Positions 1 to 5,959 of a stretch of DNA of 9,220 nt are shown piece by piece. How positions within the stretch are numbered: the stretch's first letter is position 1; every line of letters begins with the position of its first letter. This DNA comes from Bradyrhizobium sp. (GTDB lineage Bacteria; Pseudomonadota; Alphaproteobacteria; Rhizobiales; Xanthobacteraceae). The stretch lies in assembly GCA_028290305.1 (NCBI GenBank), contig JAQGKC010000074.1, forward strand, positions 1-9,220, read 5' to 3'. Both the position numbers and the translations under genes were made by a program. The notes beneath the pieces were generated by a model. That model made no database searches and was not told where the DNA came from. It was given only the letters and a program-made list of their open reading frames with translations.

Positions 1-267
1 GCTGATCCCGAATGCGCCTGATGCTTGAGGACATCGGCGAAGGCGCACCTCATCCGGCGCGCTGAAGGGCCAGGTTTGCTGCGCGCAAGAGGATCGACCT
101 CCCCTCATCCGGTCGTGAGCATTATACGTCGCATCTACCTTCGGCGAAACGACGCTGGTCCGGGCGCCAGCGTCATCAAGTGCTTTCCGGGGCCTGACGA
201 GCTCGACGTATTCGAACCCGTCGGTAACCAGAATGGCAATCTTCTGGCCTTGAAGTTGTCGGGCCAT
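1..267 (-). pseudogene. DJ-1/PfpI-family protein, amino-terminal fragment with divergent tail (runs off the window)
   Basis: The frame opens with ATG at 267, preceded by a GGGAGA ribosome binding site, and stays open for 89 codons to the window edge. Residues 1-43 have the signature of PfpI/DJ-1 (class I glutamine amidotransferase-like) proteins: a first beta strand with ILVTDGFEYVEL, then RPRKALDDAGA and a second strand ending VVSPK. Family members act as proteases, deglycases or stress chaperones. After residue 43 the expected continuation (the LPGG loop and the nucleophile elbow with cysteine) is absent in this frame, and I could not find it in the other two minus frames over the bases visible. 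The similarity therefore breaks near position 138, pointing to a deletion, rearrangement or gene fusion. It starts 23 bases after the fdhA stop, so the original gene was probably co-transcribed with fdhA. The family call is firm for the first 43 residues; what lies beyond is unknown. Confidence 0.6.
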
Positions 268-290
268 GGCTCGTCTCCCTTGTTGAACCG

Positions 291-1556
291 CTACGAAAGT
301 CGGGCCGACGCCTGCGCGTTAACGCGCTCACCAGTCCAACTCGACGACGCGAGCTTCGTCATGTTATGCGGATCGATCACATATTTCTTCGCCGATCCGT
401 TGTGGAAGCTCTGATATGCTTCCACGGCCCTCTCGAGCGGTATGACTTCGGTGTTCAAGAGACCAGTGAGGTAGGGCATCCGCTCCCACAGAATGGCCAT
501 CATCAGCTCGCGATTGTAGTGCATGACCGGGCACTGACCGGCGGTCAAGGATGGCGATTTGACCCAAGCCGCGGGGAACCCCAGTGCCATGAAGCCTTTC
601 TTGTTGAGCCCATTTGGTGCACCTGGATCGAGATTGGTATAGACGCCGGGGATGCCCATGGCGCCCGCTGGCTTGATCACCTCCATCAAAGTGTTGAGAA
701 CAGCCTCCTCCTCGTTCTTACCGCTGCCATCTGGCCCGTAGCCGTGGCATTCGAGTCCGACACAATCAACTGCGGCATCTACCCAGCGCGAGCCCGGGCC
801 GAGGATCTGTTCGATCTGATCCGGAATGGGCGTGGCGCTTGATGGATCGACGACCTCGTAGCCCGAATACTTGACGAGATCGCGCCGTGCCTTGTTGTGG
901 TCACCGACGATGATGCAGGACGCGCCGAGCAGCTGTGCGCTTGCCGCGGCACAGCGCCCGACCGGGCCAGCGCCGGCAATATAAACGGTTGAACCGGTGC
1001 CGACGCGCGCCTCGACGCAACCATGATATCCGGTCGGCAGAATATCCGACAGCAAAGTGAGGTCCCTGATCTTCTCGACCGCCTGCTCTTTGTCAGGAAA
1101 CTTCAAGAGCTGGAAGTCCGCCCAGGGCACCATCATGTATTCAGCTTGCCCACCCTGCCATCCGCCCAGATTGAAACCGTAAGCTCCGCAGAATCCGAGC
1201 TCCTCATTGGCGTTCAGGCACACATCGGTGTGTCGTTCCTTGCAGTTCCGGCATGTGCCGCAGGCGACATTAAAGGGAACGGAGACGATGTCGCCGGCCT
1301 TGATGCGCTCAACATGCGAGCCCACCTCGACCACCTCGCCCGTATTCTCATGGCCCAATTGCATTCCCGACGGGGCCGCGAAGCGGCCGTGATATATATG
1401 CAAGTCGCTGCCGCAGATATTCGTTGTGATAAGCTTTAGAATTACGGCATGCTCGATTTTCCTCCCTTTGGGATCCTGAAGCTTCGGATATCCTCTATCC
1501 TGTACCTCGACCTTGTAGGGACCCAGAAACGTGACTGCGCGGTTGCTTCCGGCCAT
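291..1556 (-). CDS. fdhA: Glutathione-independent formaldehyde dehydrogenase (zinc- and NAD-dependent)
   Basis: This is a 421-residue medium-chain zinc alcohol dehydrogenase of the Pseudomonas putida formaldehyde dehydrogenase type. That enzyme oxidises formaldehyde to formate (and dismutates aldehydes) with NAD tightly bound and without glutathione. Catalytic zinc ligands are visible at Cys48 (ICGSD), His69 (GHE) and Asp171 (SDILPTGYHG). The structural zinc is held by Cys99, Cys102, Cys105 and Cys113. The nucleotide fold has GAGPVG at 195-200 and an acidic Asp219 at the end of the second strand, as expected for NAD. The sequence is intact and closely follows the family to KKYVIDPH at 390-397; the last 20 or so residues are an extra tail (the family usually ends near 398). 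The ATG at 1556 follows AGGAGC at a good distance. It is the upstream partner of the PfpI-like gene and probably serves cytoplasmic detoxification of formaldehyde. Confidence 0.95.
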   Translation of the reverse strand: MAGSNRAVTFLGPYKVEVQDRGYPKLQDPKGRKIEHAVILKLITTNICGSDLHIYHGRFAAPSGMQLGHENTGEVVEVGSHVERIKAGDIVSVPFNVACGTCRNCKERHTDVCLNANEELGFCGAYGFNLGGWQGGQAEYMMVPWADFQLLKFPDKEQAVEKIRDLTLLSDILPTGYHGCVEARVGTGSTVYIAGAGPVGRCAAASAQLLGASCIIVGDHNKARRDLVKYSGYEVVDPSSATPIPDQIEQILGPGSRWVDAAVDCVGLECHGYGPDGSGKNEEEAVLNTLMEVIKPAGAMGIPGVYTNLDPGAPNGLNKKGFMALGFPAAWVKSPSLTAGQCPVMHYNRELMMAILWERMPYLTGLLNTEVIPLERAVEAYQSFHNGSAKKYVIDPHNMTKLASSSWTGERVNAQASARLS

Positions 1557-1913
1557 GACCTGCTCCTGTCAGATGATTTGACTTTCGAGATTGCGTGCGT
1601 TGCTCGCGCGCCTATCACTAGACTGGAGCTAGATCGAGCCGAACAACGCGGCCTCGGCAATCGTCAATTTTCGAATCGTTTCTTTGACCGATGCTGCTGG
1701 CCCGATGTTGGCATGAGACGAGCTGGTTCGGGGGCCCAACATTATTCGGAACGATGCAGTGAACGTTTTGATTGTCTTTGGTTGCTTCGCTGCCAAGGCA
1801 ACAAACCTAATGCGGCGGATGGGCGGCACGCCGCGCGCTCTCCTGATATCACGGCATTTCTTTACCCTGAAATAGAGGGACTTAAGGGAGGAAAGCCACT
1901 TGCCAATTTTGGT
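1557..1913. other. Upstream region of fdhA, no gene seen
   Basis: This stretch carries no ORF that I can assign. A minus-strand frame runs on from the glycosyltransferase remnant to a stop at 1629 but shows no family features past about 1914, so it is probably read-through of a dead frame. The fdhA promoter must lie here. On the minus strand TTGACG at about 1661-1666 could be a -35 element, but its -10 partner is poor. No EcfG-type GGAAC sequence is present in the fdhA orientation. Confidence 0.4.
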
Positions 1914-2150
1914 GCGGATAAGCGCTCGATAATGGCAAACATACTCCTGCGCCATCCGTTGAGCGGTAATTCGAAATGGGTGCGCACCCGGCGACGGTCA
2001 AGTTCACCAAGGCGATCGATGGCCTGGATAGCTTCGGTTTCCCTTTCACGATAAAACCAGTTATTTCGTCATCGACAACTTCCGGGACCGAGCCGGACCG
2101 GGTTATCTGGTCCTTGCCATAGACGACTCGACAAGTCGACTTGGCCAGGT
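1914..2150 (-). pseudogene. Frameshifted C-terminus of a GT4-type (glycogen synthase/RfaB-like) glycosyltransferase
   Basis: Reading the minus strand from about 2094, GSVPEVVDDEITGFIV is the hallmark of GT-B glycosyltransferases (group 1/GT4), where this loop binds the sugar nucleotide and contains the catalytic-region glutamate. The match then continues in another frame (EAIQAIDRLGELDRRRVR, then THFE, about 1970-2036) and again in a third frame (TAQRMAQEYVCHYRALI, about 1914-1964). Together these rebuild the usual last 60 residues of such an enzyme. At least two frame changes are needed, near 2037 and near 1970, the second apparently with loss of a few residues. Farther upstream, WPSRLV and SSMA around 2118-2145 weakly recall the family's WPEPFGL and EAMA, so decay extends that way. 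No intact amino-terminal half is present. A 144-residue open frame at 1882-2316 covers part of it but changes character after residue 90. This is a dead gene. Confidence 0.65.
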
Positions 2151-2339
2151 CGTAGCCATCCCACTCCGTCAATTCAAGCTGGACGATTCGCCCGACTATG
2201 TCGTTGTCGTTCTTCTGCCGGGCGCGAGCCGCACCGCGGTCGCAAAGCTGCCGGTTGATGTCGGTCACTAAAGCCATCGTAGCGTCACGTCTCATCTGTC
2301 CTGATCGACAGCTCAAAAGTGCAGTTCGAATTGAGACTC

Positions 2340-2461
2340 GTCAATGCGCAACGGCTCTTGTTCCGTATGCTTCGGGCAGCGGTAGTCCCGCTGCCGTCGC
2401 CCCTCATGGGCGTTTCCTCCCTAACTTGGGCCGCTTGCGCGAGCAACGCGGCCTTTCTTTT
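2340..2461 (+). ncRNA. Candidate trans-acting small RNA, anti-Shine-Dalgarno type (alpha-r14/alpha-r15-like)
   Basis: Three stem-loops follow each other. The first pairs GGCAGCGG (2375-2382) with CCGCTGCC (2388-2395) around a 5-base loop. The second pairs CGCCC (2398-2402) with GGGCG (2408-2412). The third is a long terminator stem at 2429-2453 followed by TTTCTTTT. Between the second and third hairpins TTTCCTCCC (2413-2421) is unpaired; it is complementary to GGGAGGAAA and could pair with ribosome binding sites. This arrangement, with an exposed CCUCCC motif, is typical of the alphaproteobacterial small-RNA families alpha-r14 (NfeR1) and alpha-r15 (AbcR), which repress transporter mRNAs together with Hfq. 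The 3' end is well defined. The 5' end near 2340 is an estimate from the usual length of about 115-125 nt, and I see no convincing promoter. No protein frame on either strand explains these dyads. The hairpins are seen; the family name is an inference. Confidence 0.6.
2429..2461 (+). terminator. Rho-independent terminator
   Basis: GGCCGC-TTGC (2429-2438) pairs with GCAA (2443-2446) and GCGGCC (2448-2453) around a GCGA loop, with one bulged C at 2447, giving a 10-bp stem directly followed by TTTCTTTT. The T tract exists only in the plus direction, so it ends a plus-strand transcript. No protein gene lies upstream on that strand, which supports the small-RNA reading. Confidence 0.75.
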
Positions 2462-2491
2462 AGAGGCGATCCTTTTTTGATGCCAATCTCA

Positions 2492-3010
2492 TCAGTGATG
2501 GGCCTTAGCGCTGTCGAGAGTTGGCTCGTTGCCATCGATCCATTCGCGCCAGACCGCAAGGACTATTGCCATCACGACAGGGCCAAGGAAAACGACCGAT
2601 CAGGCCGATGGATTGCAAACCGCCTAGTATCCCGATCAGAACCAGCAGCAATGGTAGCTCCGCGGCTTCGCGAATGAGCGCCGGCAGGACGGCTTGTCGC
2701 TGATCGTCAGCACGGCAGCCCCGATTGCGAAGAACACGATTCTAGCGAGCCAGCTCTCACTATGGACTGGCATAGTCAGCGTGGCGACGATTAACACAAT
2801 CCATGGGACAAACGCCGACGCGATCGTCAAGCCTAACAGCAGCCGGGTGCGGTACGCCACAAATGAAGTAAGCGATGCCCACGAAAACACTTTTTCCAAC
2901 GGCAGTGACCGCCGTTCCATTCATAGTCGCGCGCACAGAATCCGCGGTGCAAAGAGCGAGGCGCACGCAGGTTCGCCAAACAGGTCGATCGGCCGCGATC
3001 AACATGAGAT
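2492..3010 (-). pseudogene. AI-2E-family (PerM/YdiK-like) membrane permease, C-terminal part, broken by frameshifts
   Basis: Four consecutive pieces in shifting frames rebuild the C-terminal half of an AI-2E-family transporter (Pfam AI-2E_transport), a multi-helix inner-membrane permease family. In order they are: SVRATMNGT plus AVGKSVFVGIAYFICGVPHP (about 2850-2940); LLLGLTIASAFVPWIVLIVA and further helix residues to TISD (about 2700-2845); AVLPALIREAAELPLLLVLI plus GILGGLQSIGLIG (about 2595-2693); and FLGPVVMAIVLAVWREW to a TGA at 2492-2494. The breaks look like single-base events: an extra G in CACCCGG near 2845, one lost base near 2694, and an extra G at 2593 inside what should read GGT-CTT-TTC. 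Between the breaks the protein is well preserved, so inactivation may be recent, or the sequence may contain errors. I cannot recognise the amino-terminal half upstream of about 3010. Confidence 0.8.
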
Positions 3011-3363
3011 CGGCCAACACTCCACCCTTGCGGACGCCTCGGCTCTGATGGTGTCCACAAATTGGCGCCGCCGCCTTCGAACTCGAAGCGTCATCCCTCG
3101 TCGACAAAGGGCCAGGGTGCATCTGCCATAGTACGCTAGCGAGGTCTGATTTGGTCTCCGGCCGCGCGTTCGGCTGGGCCAAGAGCGTGCGCCGAATTCA
3201 ACCTTGACGCACGTCAACATCTGAAATGTATCCAGCGGTTTTCGTGAACAAAAGGAAGTTTGATTCCTGTCAACGCATTTCCTTCCCCTCTATCGACATA
3301 CCGGCGCCGGACGCATCATGTGACATACCCTATTTCGGCTTTGGATTGTGCTCATCAGGGGGC
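3011..3363. other. Region upstream of the permease remnant, no intact gene
   Basis: Several minus-strand frames are open here (for example from a TTG at 3182), but none shows membrane segments like the missing permease amino terminus. It was probably lost or scrambled. The stretch contains the FNR/FixK-type dyad described separately and, toward the right, the region just beyond the stop of the DUF3775 gene, where I see no clear terminator. Confidence 0.4.
3204..3217. promoter_or_regulatory. FNR/FixK-type binding site
   Basis: TTGAC-GCAC-GTCAA is a perfect 5-4-5 dyad and fits the CRP/FNR-family consensus TTGAY-N4-RTCAA used by FnrN, FixK and NnrR/Dnr regulators in rhizobia for low-oxygen or nitrogen-oxide response. 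If it sits at the usual -41.5, a minus-strand transcript would start near 3169, heading into the AI-2E permease remnant. In the plus direction only the antisense side of DUF3775 follows. The sequence match is direct; the regulator and target are inferred. Confidence 0.6.
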
Positions 3364-3780
3364 TCAGGCCTCATCGACCCAAGATATTCCGAACTTGTCG
3401 AGGCCCTCGGCCAGGAAGTCGCCCAACAGCGGCTCGCCGAGCAGGTAACGCACGGTCTCCCGACGCGGGTTGCGGTATCCGTTCCGCCGTTCAGCCGCCC
3501 GGCTACGCAGATCCTCCCACTCCTCGATCGTGCCATCGCCGCGTCCGAGCCATATCAGCGCGACGAGGTCGATCTGTTCGTCCTCGTTCAAGGCCCTGAT
3601 GAAGCTCGCCAACTCGGCAGCGACAGAGTCGCAGCCATCGTCCTGCAACACGTCGACTTCAGCATCGTCAGTAGGATTCGATCCGGATTCCTCATCGGCC
3701 GGCAAATTCTTGACATCGAACTCCTGCGCTCTTTCGATCAGAAAACTGATCTTTTCGCGCGAAACGGCTAGCTCGGGCAT
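3364..3780 (-). CDS. DUF3775 domain-containing protein
   Basis: A 138-residue acidic cytoplasmic protein with no signal peptide or membrane segment. Residues 1-24 (MPELAVSREKISFLIERAQE and on) and the core 55-130, with ALNEDEQIDLVALIWLGRGD, EEWEDLRSRA, VRYLLGEPLLGDFL and EGLDKFG, follow the DUF3775 family, common in Rhizobiales and of unknown function. Residues 28-50 form an acidic, low-complexity linker. The frame is open farther upstream to 3930, but the ATG at 3780 is preferred because it follows AGGAGC at a normal distance and begins the conserved part. The next 266 bases upstream show no gene. A GGAAC at 3882-3886 has no matching -10, so I do not claim an EcfG promoter. The gene is intact and stands alone. 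Confidence 0.85.
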   Translation of the reverse strand: MPELAVSREKISFLIERAQEFDVKNLPADEESGSNPTDDAEVDVLQDDGCDSVAAELASFIRALNEDEQIDLVALIWLGRGDGTIEEWEDLRSRAAERRNGYRNPRRETVRYLLGEPLLGDFLAEGLDKFGISWVDEA

Positions 3781-4046
3781 CTCTTGCTCCTTAGTTGTGG
3801 GTGTTTCGATCAACGCGCCGAGCGGCGAGATGATCCATTGCGCCAAACCGCAGAAATCCGCAGCTTGCCGCTCTGCGGTACGTTCCGGCAACGGACATCG
3901 CTGACCATTCCTGCCGACGCGATCGGCCATGATGTCTCTCCAGGCGACGATCCGTTCGTCGTGCGTTCATGGCGGACTAGATTCTGTCGATTCGGTCGGC
4001 CGACGGCCCTGGGCGGCATGGACTCGCCTCGGGGCCGGACACGGAT

Positions 4047-4258
4047 ATGATGGCGCATCCGATAGTTGTGATCGTAGTCGATGACGATGCCGGTCTTCTG
4101 AAGAGCGGGGCGCTGTTAGCGCACCACGGCATCGCAATGAGGCGATGGACGCCGGGTGCATCGCCTATTTGGGCAAGCCGTTCGCGCAGCATGTCTTGCT
4201 GGATGCCATTTCGAAAGCTGTGGCTTTAGCCGACGACGCCAAAACAAAAAGCGCGTGA
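4047..4258 (+). pseudogene. Response-regulator receiver domain with internal deletion (FixJ/CheY-like)
   Basis: The first 32 codons from the ATG pair at 4047-4052 read as the start of a receiver domain: HPIVVIVVDDD supplies the acidic pocket, then AGLLKS and LLAHHGI. Near 4140 the frame changes and the text resumes as EAMDAGCIAYLGKPFAQHVL (about 4139-4200), the end of a receiver domain with its conserved Lys-Pro (KPF), and runs to TGA at 4256-4258. Only about 70 of the usual 120 or so residues remain. The missing middle contains the phospho-acceptor aspartate and the conserved Thr/Ser, so no phosphorelay function is possible. The whole receiver was probably a stand-alone or FixJ-type regulator. 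No DNA-binding domain or histidine kinase is nearby. Confidence 0.75.
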
Positions 4259-4427
4259 GCGATCACGTCCGTTGGAATCATTCGGGCTCTTCCGACAATG
4301 GCCGCTACGTCCGGTCTGCCTCATCGAACGAACCCGCTCCCGCGGGATGGCGCTGGCCGGTCGGTCGGGCGGATTGCTTCTACGGCAGTAAGCATTTGAA
4401 CGAGCGCAGGTGACGAGCGGACGCTCC

Positions 4428-4467
4428 GTCTTGAGGATCGAGCGGTCAAGCACTCCAACCTCAAGAC
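4428..4467. repeat. Inverted repeat (9-bp perfect arms) in front of the integrase remnant
   Basis: GTCTTGAGG (4428-4436) and CCTCAAGAC (4459-4467) are perfect inverted copies separated by 22 bases. Allowing one bulged base, pairing extends to TCC/GGA, for about 12 bp. The right arm abuts the AGGAG ribosome binding site of the integrase remnant, so in RNA the hairpin could mask translation start. As DNA it could be a recombinase or regulator site. Confidence 0.55.
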
Positions 4468-4479
4468 AGGAGCCCCCAA

Positions 4480-4734
4480 ATAAGCGGGAAGCCCATCAGC
4501 CCGCTGCGCCGACGCATACTCGAAGACATGAACATGCGTAGGTTCGTGCCCGATACGCGACGCGAGTACATCCGTGCCGTCAAGAGGCTTGCGACCTTCC
4601 TAGGCCGTTCCCCTGACACCGCGAGCTCCGAAGAGCTGCGCGCGTTCCAGCTGCATCTGACGGAGACGGATGTGCAACCATCGACCATCAACGCGACTGT
4701 GACCGCCGGCCGACCTTTGACGCGGTCGCACTAA
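4480..4734 (+). pseudogene. Tyrosine recombinase/phage integrase, amino-terminal fragment with lost start codon
   Basis: The fragment carries the SAM-like core-binding domain of tyrosine recombinases: SPLRRRILEDM, then RREYIRAVKRLATFLGRSPD, then ELRAFQLHLTETDVQPSTIN and ATVTA. It resembles the integrases found with IS91-type elements in rhizobia. Similarity stops after ATVTA (about 4705), and the frame ends at TAA 4732-4734 after a short unrelated tail. The catalytic domain with the Arg-His-Arg-Tyr set is absent. The first in-frame ATG (4528) lies inside the conserved domain. Upstream, AGGAG at 4468-4472 is followed at proper distance by ATA at 4480-4482 and then SGKPIS. The family typically starts M-SGKPIS, so the original ATG probably mutated to ATA. 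Both changes make this a dead gene. No IS91 transposase is present in the window. Confidence 0.75.
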
Positions 4735-5037
4735 GGTCGACGAAGCGGGCGCCTGCGCAGCGGCACATGAAGTCGCCGCTCAATCGGCCGCGCGATTTGC
4801 AGTTTTTTCAAAGGTGCGGTGAGTTTAGCGCCGCACATCTTCGGACCGCAGGCAGCCGCTTCATGGCCAATATGGGTAACTCTAGCGCCGTTTTGAACGG
4901 CTACCTTAGAGTTGTGGCAACGCACTTCCGCCATCGTATCTTATTTTGATTAATCTTCGGCTCAAGTGAGATCGTTCCCAAGCCTTTGATGTCTTGCGCA
5001 CATGTTTGTTGTCAAGGAAGGATCATGCGGAGAAGCG
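4735..5037. other. Intergenic region between the integrase remnant and the small membrane protein
   Basis: No coding frame here has recognisable content, and short frames on both strands look random. The missing integrase catalytic domain is not found in any frame. The one clear structure is the compound hairpin at 4878-4913. Confidence 0.4.
4878..4913. repeat. Two-part hairpin in the intergenic region
   Basis: AACTCTA (4878-4884) pairs with TAGAGTT (4907-4913). Inside it GCCGTT (4887-4892) pairs with AACGGC (4896-4901) around a 3-base loop, leaving an internal loop of 2 and 5 bases. Thirteen base pairs in 36 bases is well structured. No T tract follows on either strand, so it is not a standard terminator. 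Confidence 0.45.
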
Positions 5038-5295
5038 CTAGTGGCTCCTGTTCACTGGTCCTTTGGGCCCTCGCCAGCTGTCCGACGCGGTTTCGTCGTT
5101 CGGCGCCGTCGGAGCTGGCTCGGGCGTCTCAGTGGATTGCCGAGATGCCGAGCCCGTTGTGCCGGTTTGCCGTCTTATGGTTTCCATCGCCTGGCGCCCT
5201 CCGCTCGTTCCTTCCATCGCCCAGAACATCAGAATAGCCGCAAACCCCACGGCAGCGATAATTACGATGACAGCATAGGGCACGTTTCTTTCCAT
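5038..5295 (-). CDS. Small single-pass membrane protein, function unknown
   Basis: An 85-residue protein beginning MERNVPYAV. Residues 6-27 form one strongly hydrophobic helix (VIVIIAAVGFAAILMFWAM). The remaining 58 residues are hydrophilic and rich in Thr, Ser, Pro and Gly, with no folded-domain signature. The short, weakly charged amino terminus suggests either an uncleaved anchor with the tail in the periplasm or a tail-facing-in topology; I cannot decide. An alternative GTG/ATG start 13 codons upstream exists, but ATG 5295 has AAGGA at the right distance and starts the MERNVPY-type motif seen in small rhizobial membrane proteins. An EcfG-like promoter lies directly upstream (5318-5341), which suggests general stress control. 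No gene of known function neighbours it closely. Confidence 0.65.
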   Translation of the reverse strand: MERNVPYAVIVIIAAVGFAAILMFWAMEGTSGGRQAMETIRRQTGTTGSASRQSTETPEPAPTAPNDETASDSWRGPKGPVNRSH

Positions 5296-5317
5296 CGCGG
5301 ATTCCTTCTGCTTGGAA

Positions 5318-5341
5318 AACGGCACTTGACACAATCGTTCC
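5318..5341 (-). promoter_or_regulatory. EcfG (general stress sigma factor)-like promoter
   Basis: On the minus strand GGAAC (5341-5337) is followed after 16 bases by GTT (5320-5318), with CC before the GTT. The alphaproteobacterial EcfG/RpoE2/SigT consensus is GGAAC, 16-17 bases, CGTT, so this is one base short. The transcript would begin near 5310, about 15 bases before the ATG at 5295. Confidence 0.45.
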
Positions 5342-5487
5342 GCTCTCGCTGAATGTATCAGTGGAAAAAATTGATGGGCATCAACACCAGTACCTTAGTG
5401 AGTGCGGGCCAGAGCTGTCGAACAGCAGGACATCAGCACGCACTGTTAGATGATGCCAAGTCGGGTTTGACCTACGGTCGTCGGATG

Positions 5488-5661
5488 CTAGCGGCTCTGA
5501 CGGTTCCCTTGGTGGATTTTGTTCTGCCTCACGTTGGCATGCGTTCCCTGCTCATCGTAATTCTCGCAGTCTGGGGCTTTCTCTTCGATTTCGATCTTTG
5601 GATCAGAACCCGGGCCCTTTGGACTTCGCTGCTCGGGCGGCACACGCGGTATCCTTGACAT
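5488..5661 (-). CDS. Small hydrophilic protein, VPPEQRS type, function unknown
   Basis: A 57-residue protein reading MSRIPRVPPEQRSPKGPGSD, then an acidic stretch (PKIEIEEKAPD), and ending NVRQNKIHQGNRQSR. The start (PRVPPEQRS) and the end (a GN-x-x-QN-x-x-x-QG-x-x-QxR pattern) match a group of tiny, apparently disordered proteins common in Bradyrhizobium and relatives. In those the end usually reads QNTTNQGYQQDR; their function is not established. The ATG at 5661 follows AAGGAG by 8 bases, a strong ribosome binding site. It is separated by 192 bases from the small membrane protein gene downstream on the same strand, so each probably has its own promoter. A larger plus-strand frame over the same bases is the antisense shadow. 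The middle part is more divergent than the ends. Confidence 0.7.
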   Translation of the reverse strand: MSRIPRVPPEQRSPKGPGSDPKIEIEEKAPDCENYDEQGTHANVRQNKIHQGNRQSR

Positions 5662-5745
5662 GGTCGATCTCCTTTCGGCTCAACTGAAGTCCATGCGGTA
5701 AGTCTAGGCGGCCCGGAATGTTTCAAAACAAACCGAGTAACTGCC

Positions 5746-5758
5746 TGTCATTTTGACA
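5746..5758. promoter_or_regulatory. Small dyad upstream of the 57-residue gene, possible operator
   Basis: TGTCA and TGACA are perfect inverted arms with three bases between, 85-97 bases upstream of the ATG at 5661. On the minus strand ATGACA (5751-5746) could serve as a -35, but the matching -10 (TTTTGA, 17 bases on) is weak. Reported as a candidate only. Confidence 0.25.
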
Positions 5759-5959
5759 CCGCCGTTGGGCGATCCAGCTTGGCGTGAAGAGTCCCAGTAA
5801 AGTGAGCCATCCATTAGACCTTAACTTCTTCAACGGCGGACCGGCGGGAAACTCTCTGCCGAGATGTGCACTACCGAACGAAAGCCAACCCGGCGTCTCA
5901 ATGGAGCGATTGGCCGCGAATTACAACCCCGATCGGCGGATTGTTCTTCGTTGATGCTG

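Noticed and set aside
1698..1713. Sigma-54-like sequence TGGCCCG-N4-TGGCA on the plus strand
   Set aside because: Close to the consensus, but it points away from fdhA into the antisense side of a dead gene, with no target gene; likely chance in GC-rich DNA.
1449..2054. Plus-strand frame of 201 codons
   Set aside because: It covers the 5' end of fdhA and the glycosyltransferase remnant in antisense, with no recognisable content.
2198..2677. Plus-strand frame of 159 codons
   Set aside because: It runs across the small-RNA hairpins and the antisense of the permease remnant; it has no ribosome binding site of note and no family match.
3226..3771. Plus-strand frame of 181 codons
   Set aside because: It lies over the DUF3775 gene on the opposite strand, has no family features, and is explained by GC-rich codon bias.
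3882..3886. GGAAC on the minus strand upstream of the DUF3775 gene
   Set aside because: No CGTT or GTT occurs 15-18 bases downstream, so it does not form an EcfG promoter.
4767..4949. Short frames on both strands after the integrase remnant
   Set aside because: They show no similarity to the missing integrase catalytic domain and no ribosome binding sites; treated as random.
5353..5658. Plus-strand frame of 101 codons with an apparent membrane helix
   Set aside because: It is antisense to the 57-residue gene at 5488-5661, which has a strong ribosome binding site and recognisable ends; the hydrophobic run is the complement of the acidic and lysine-rich codons.
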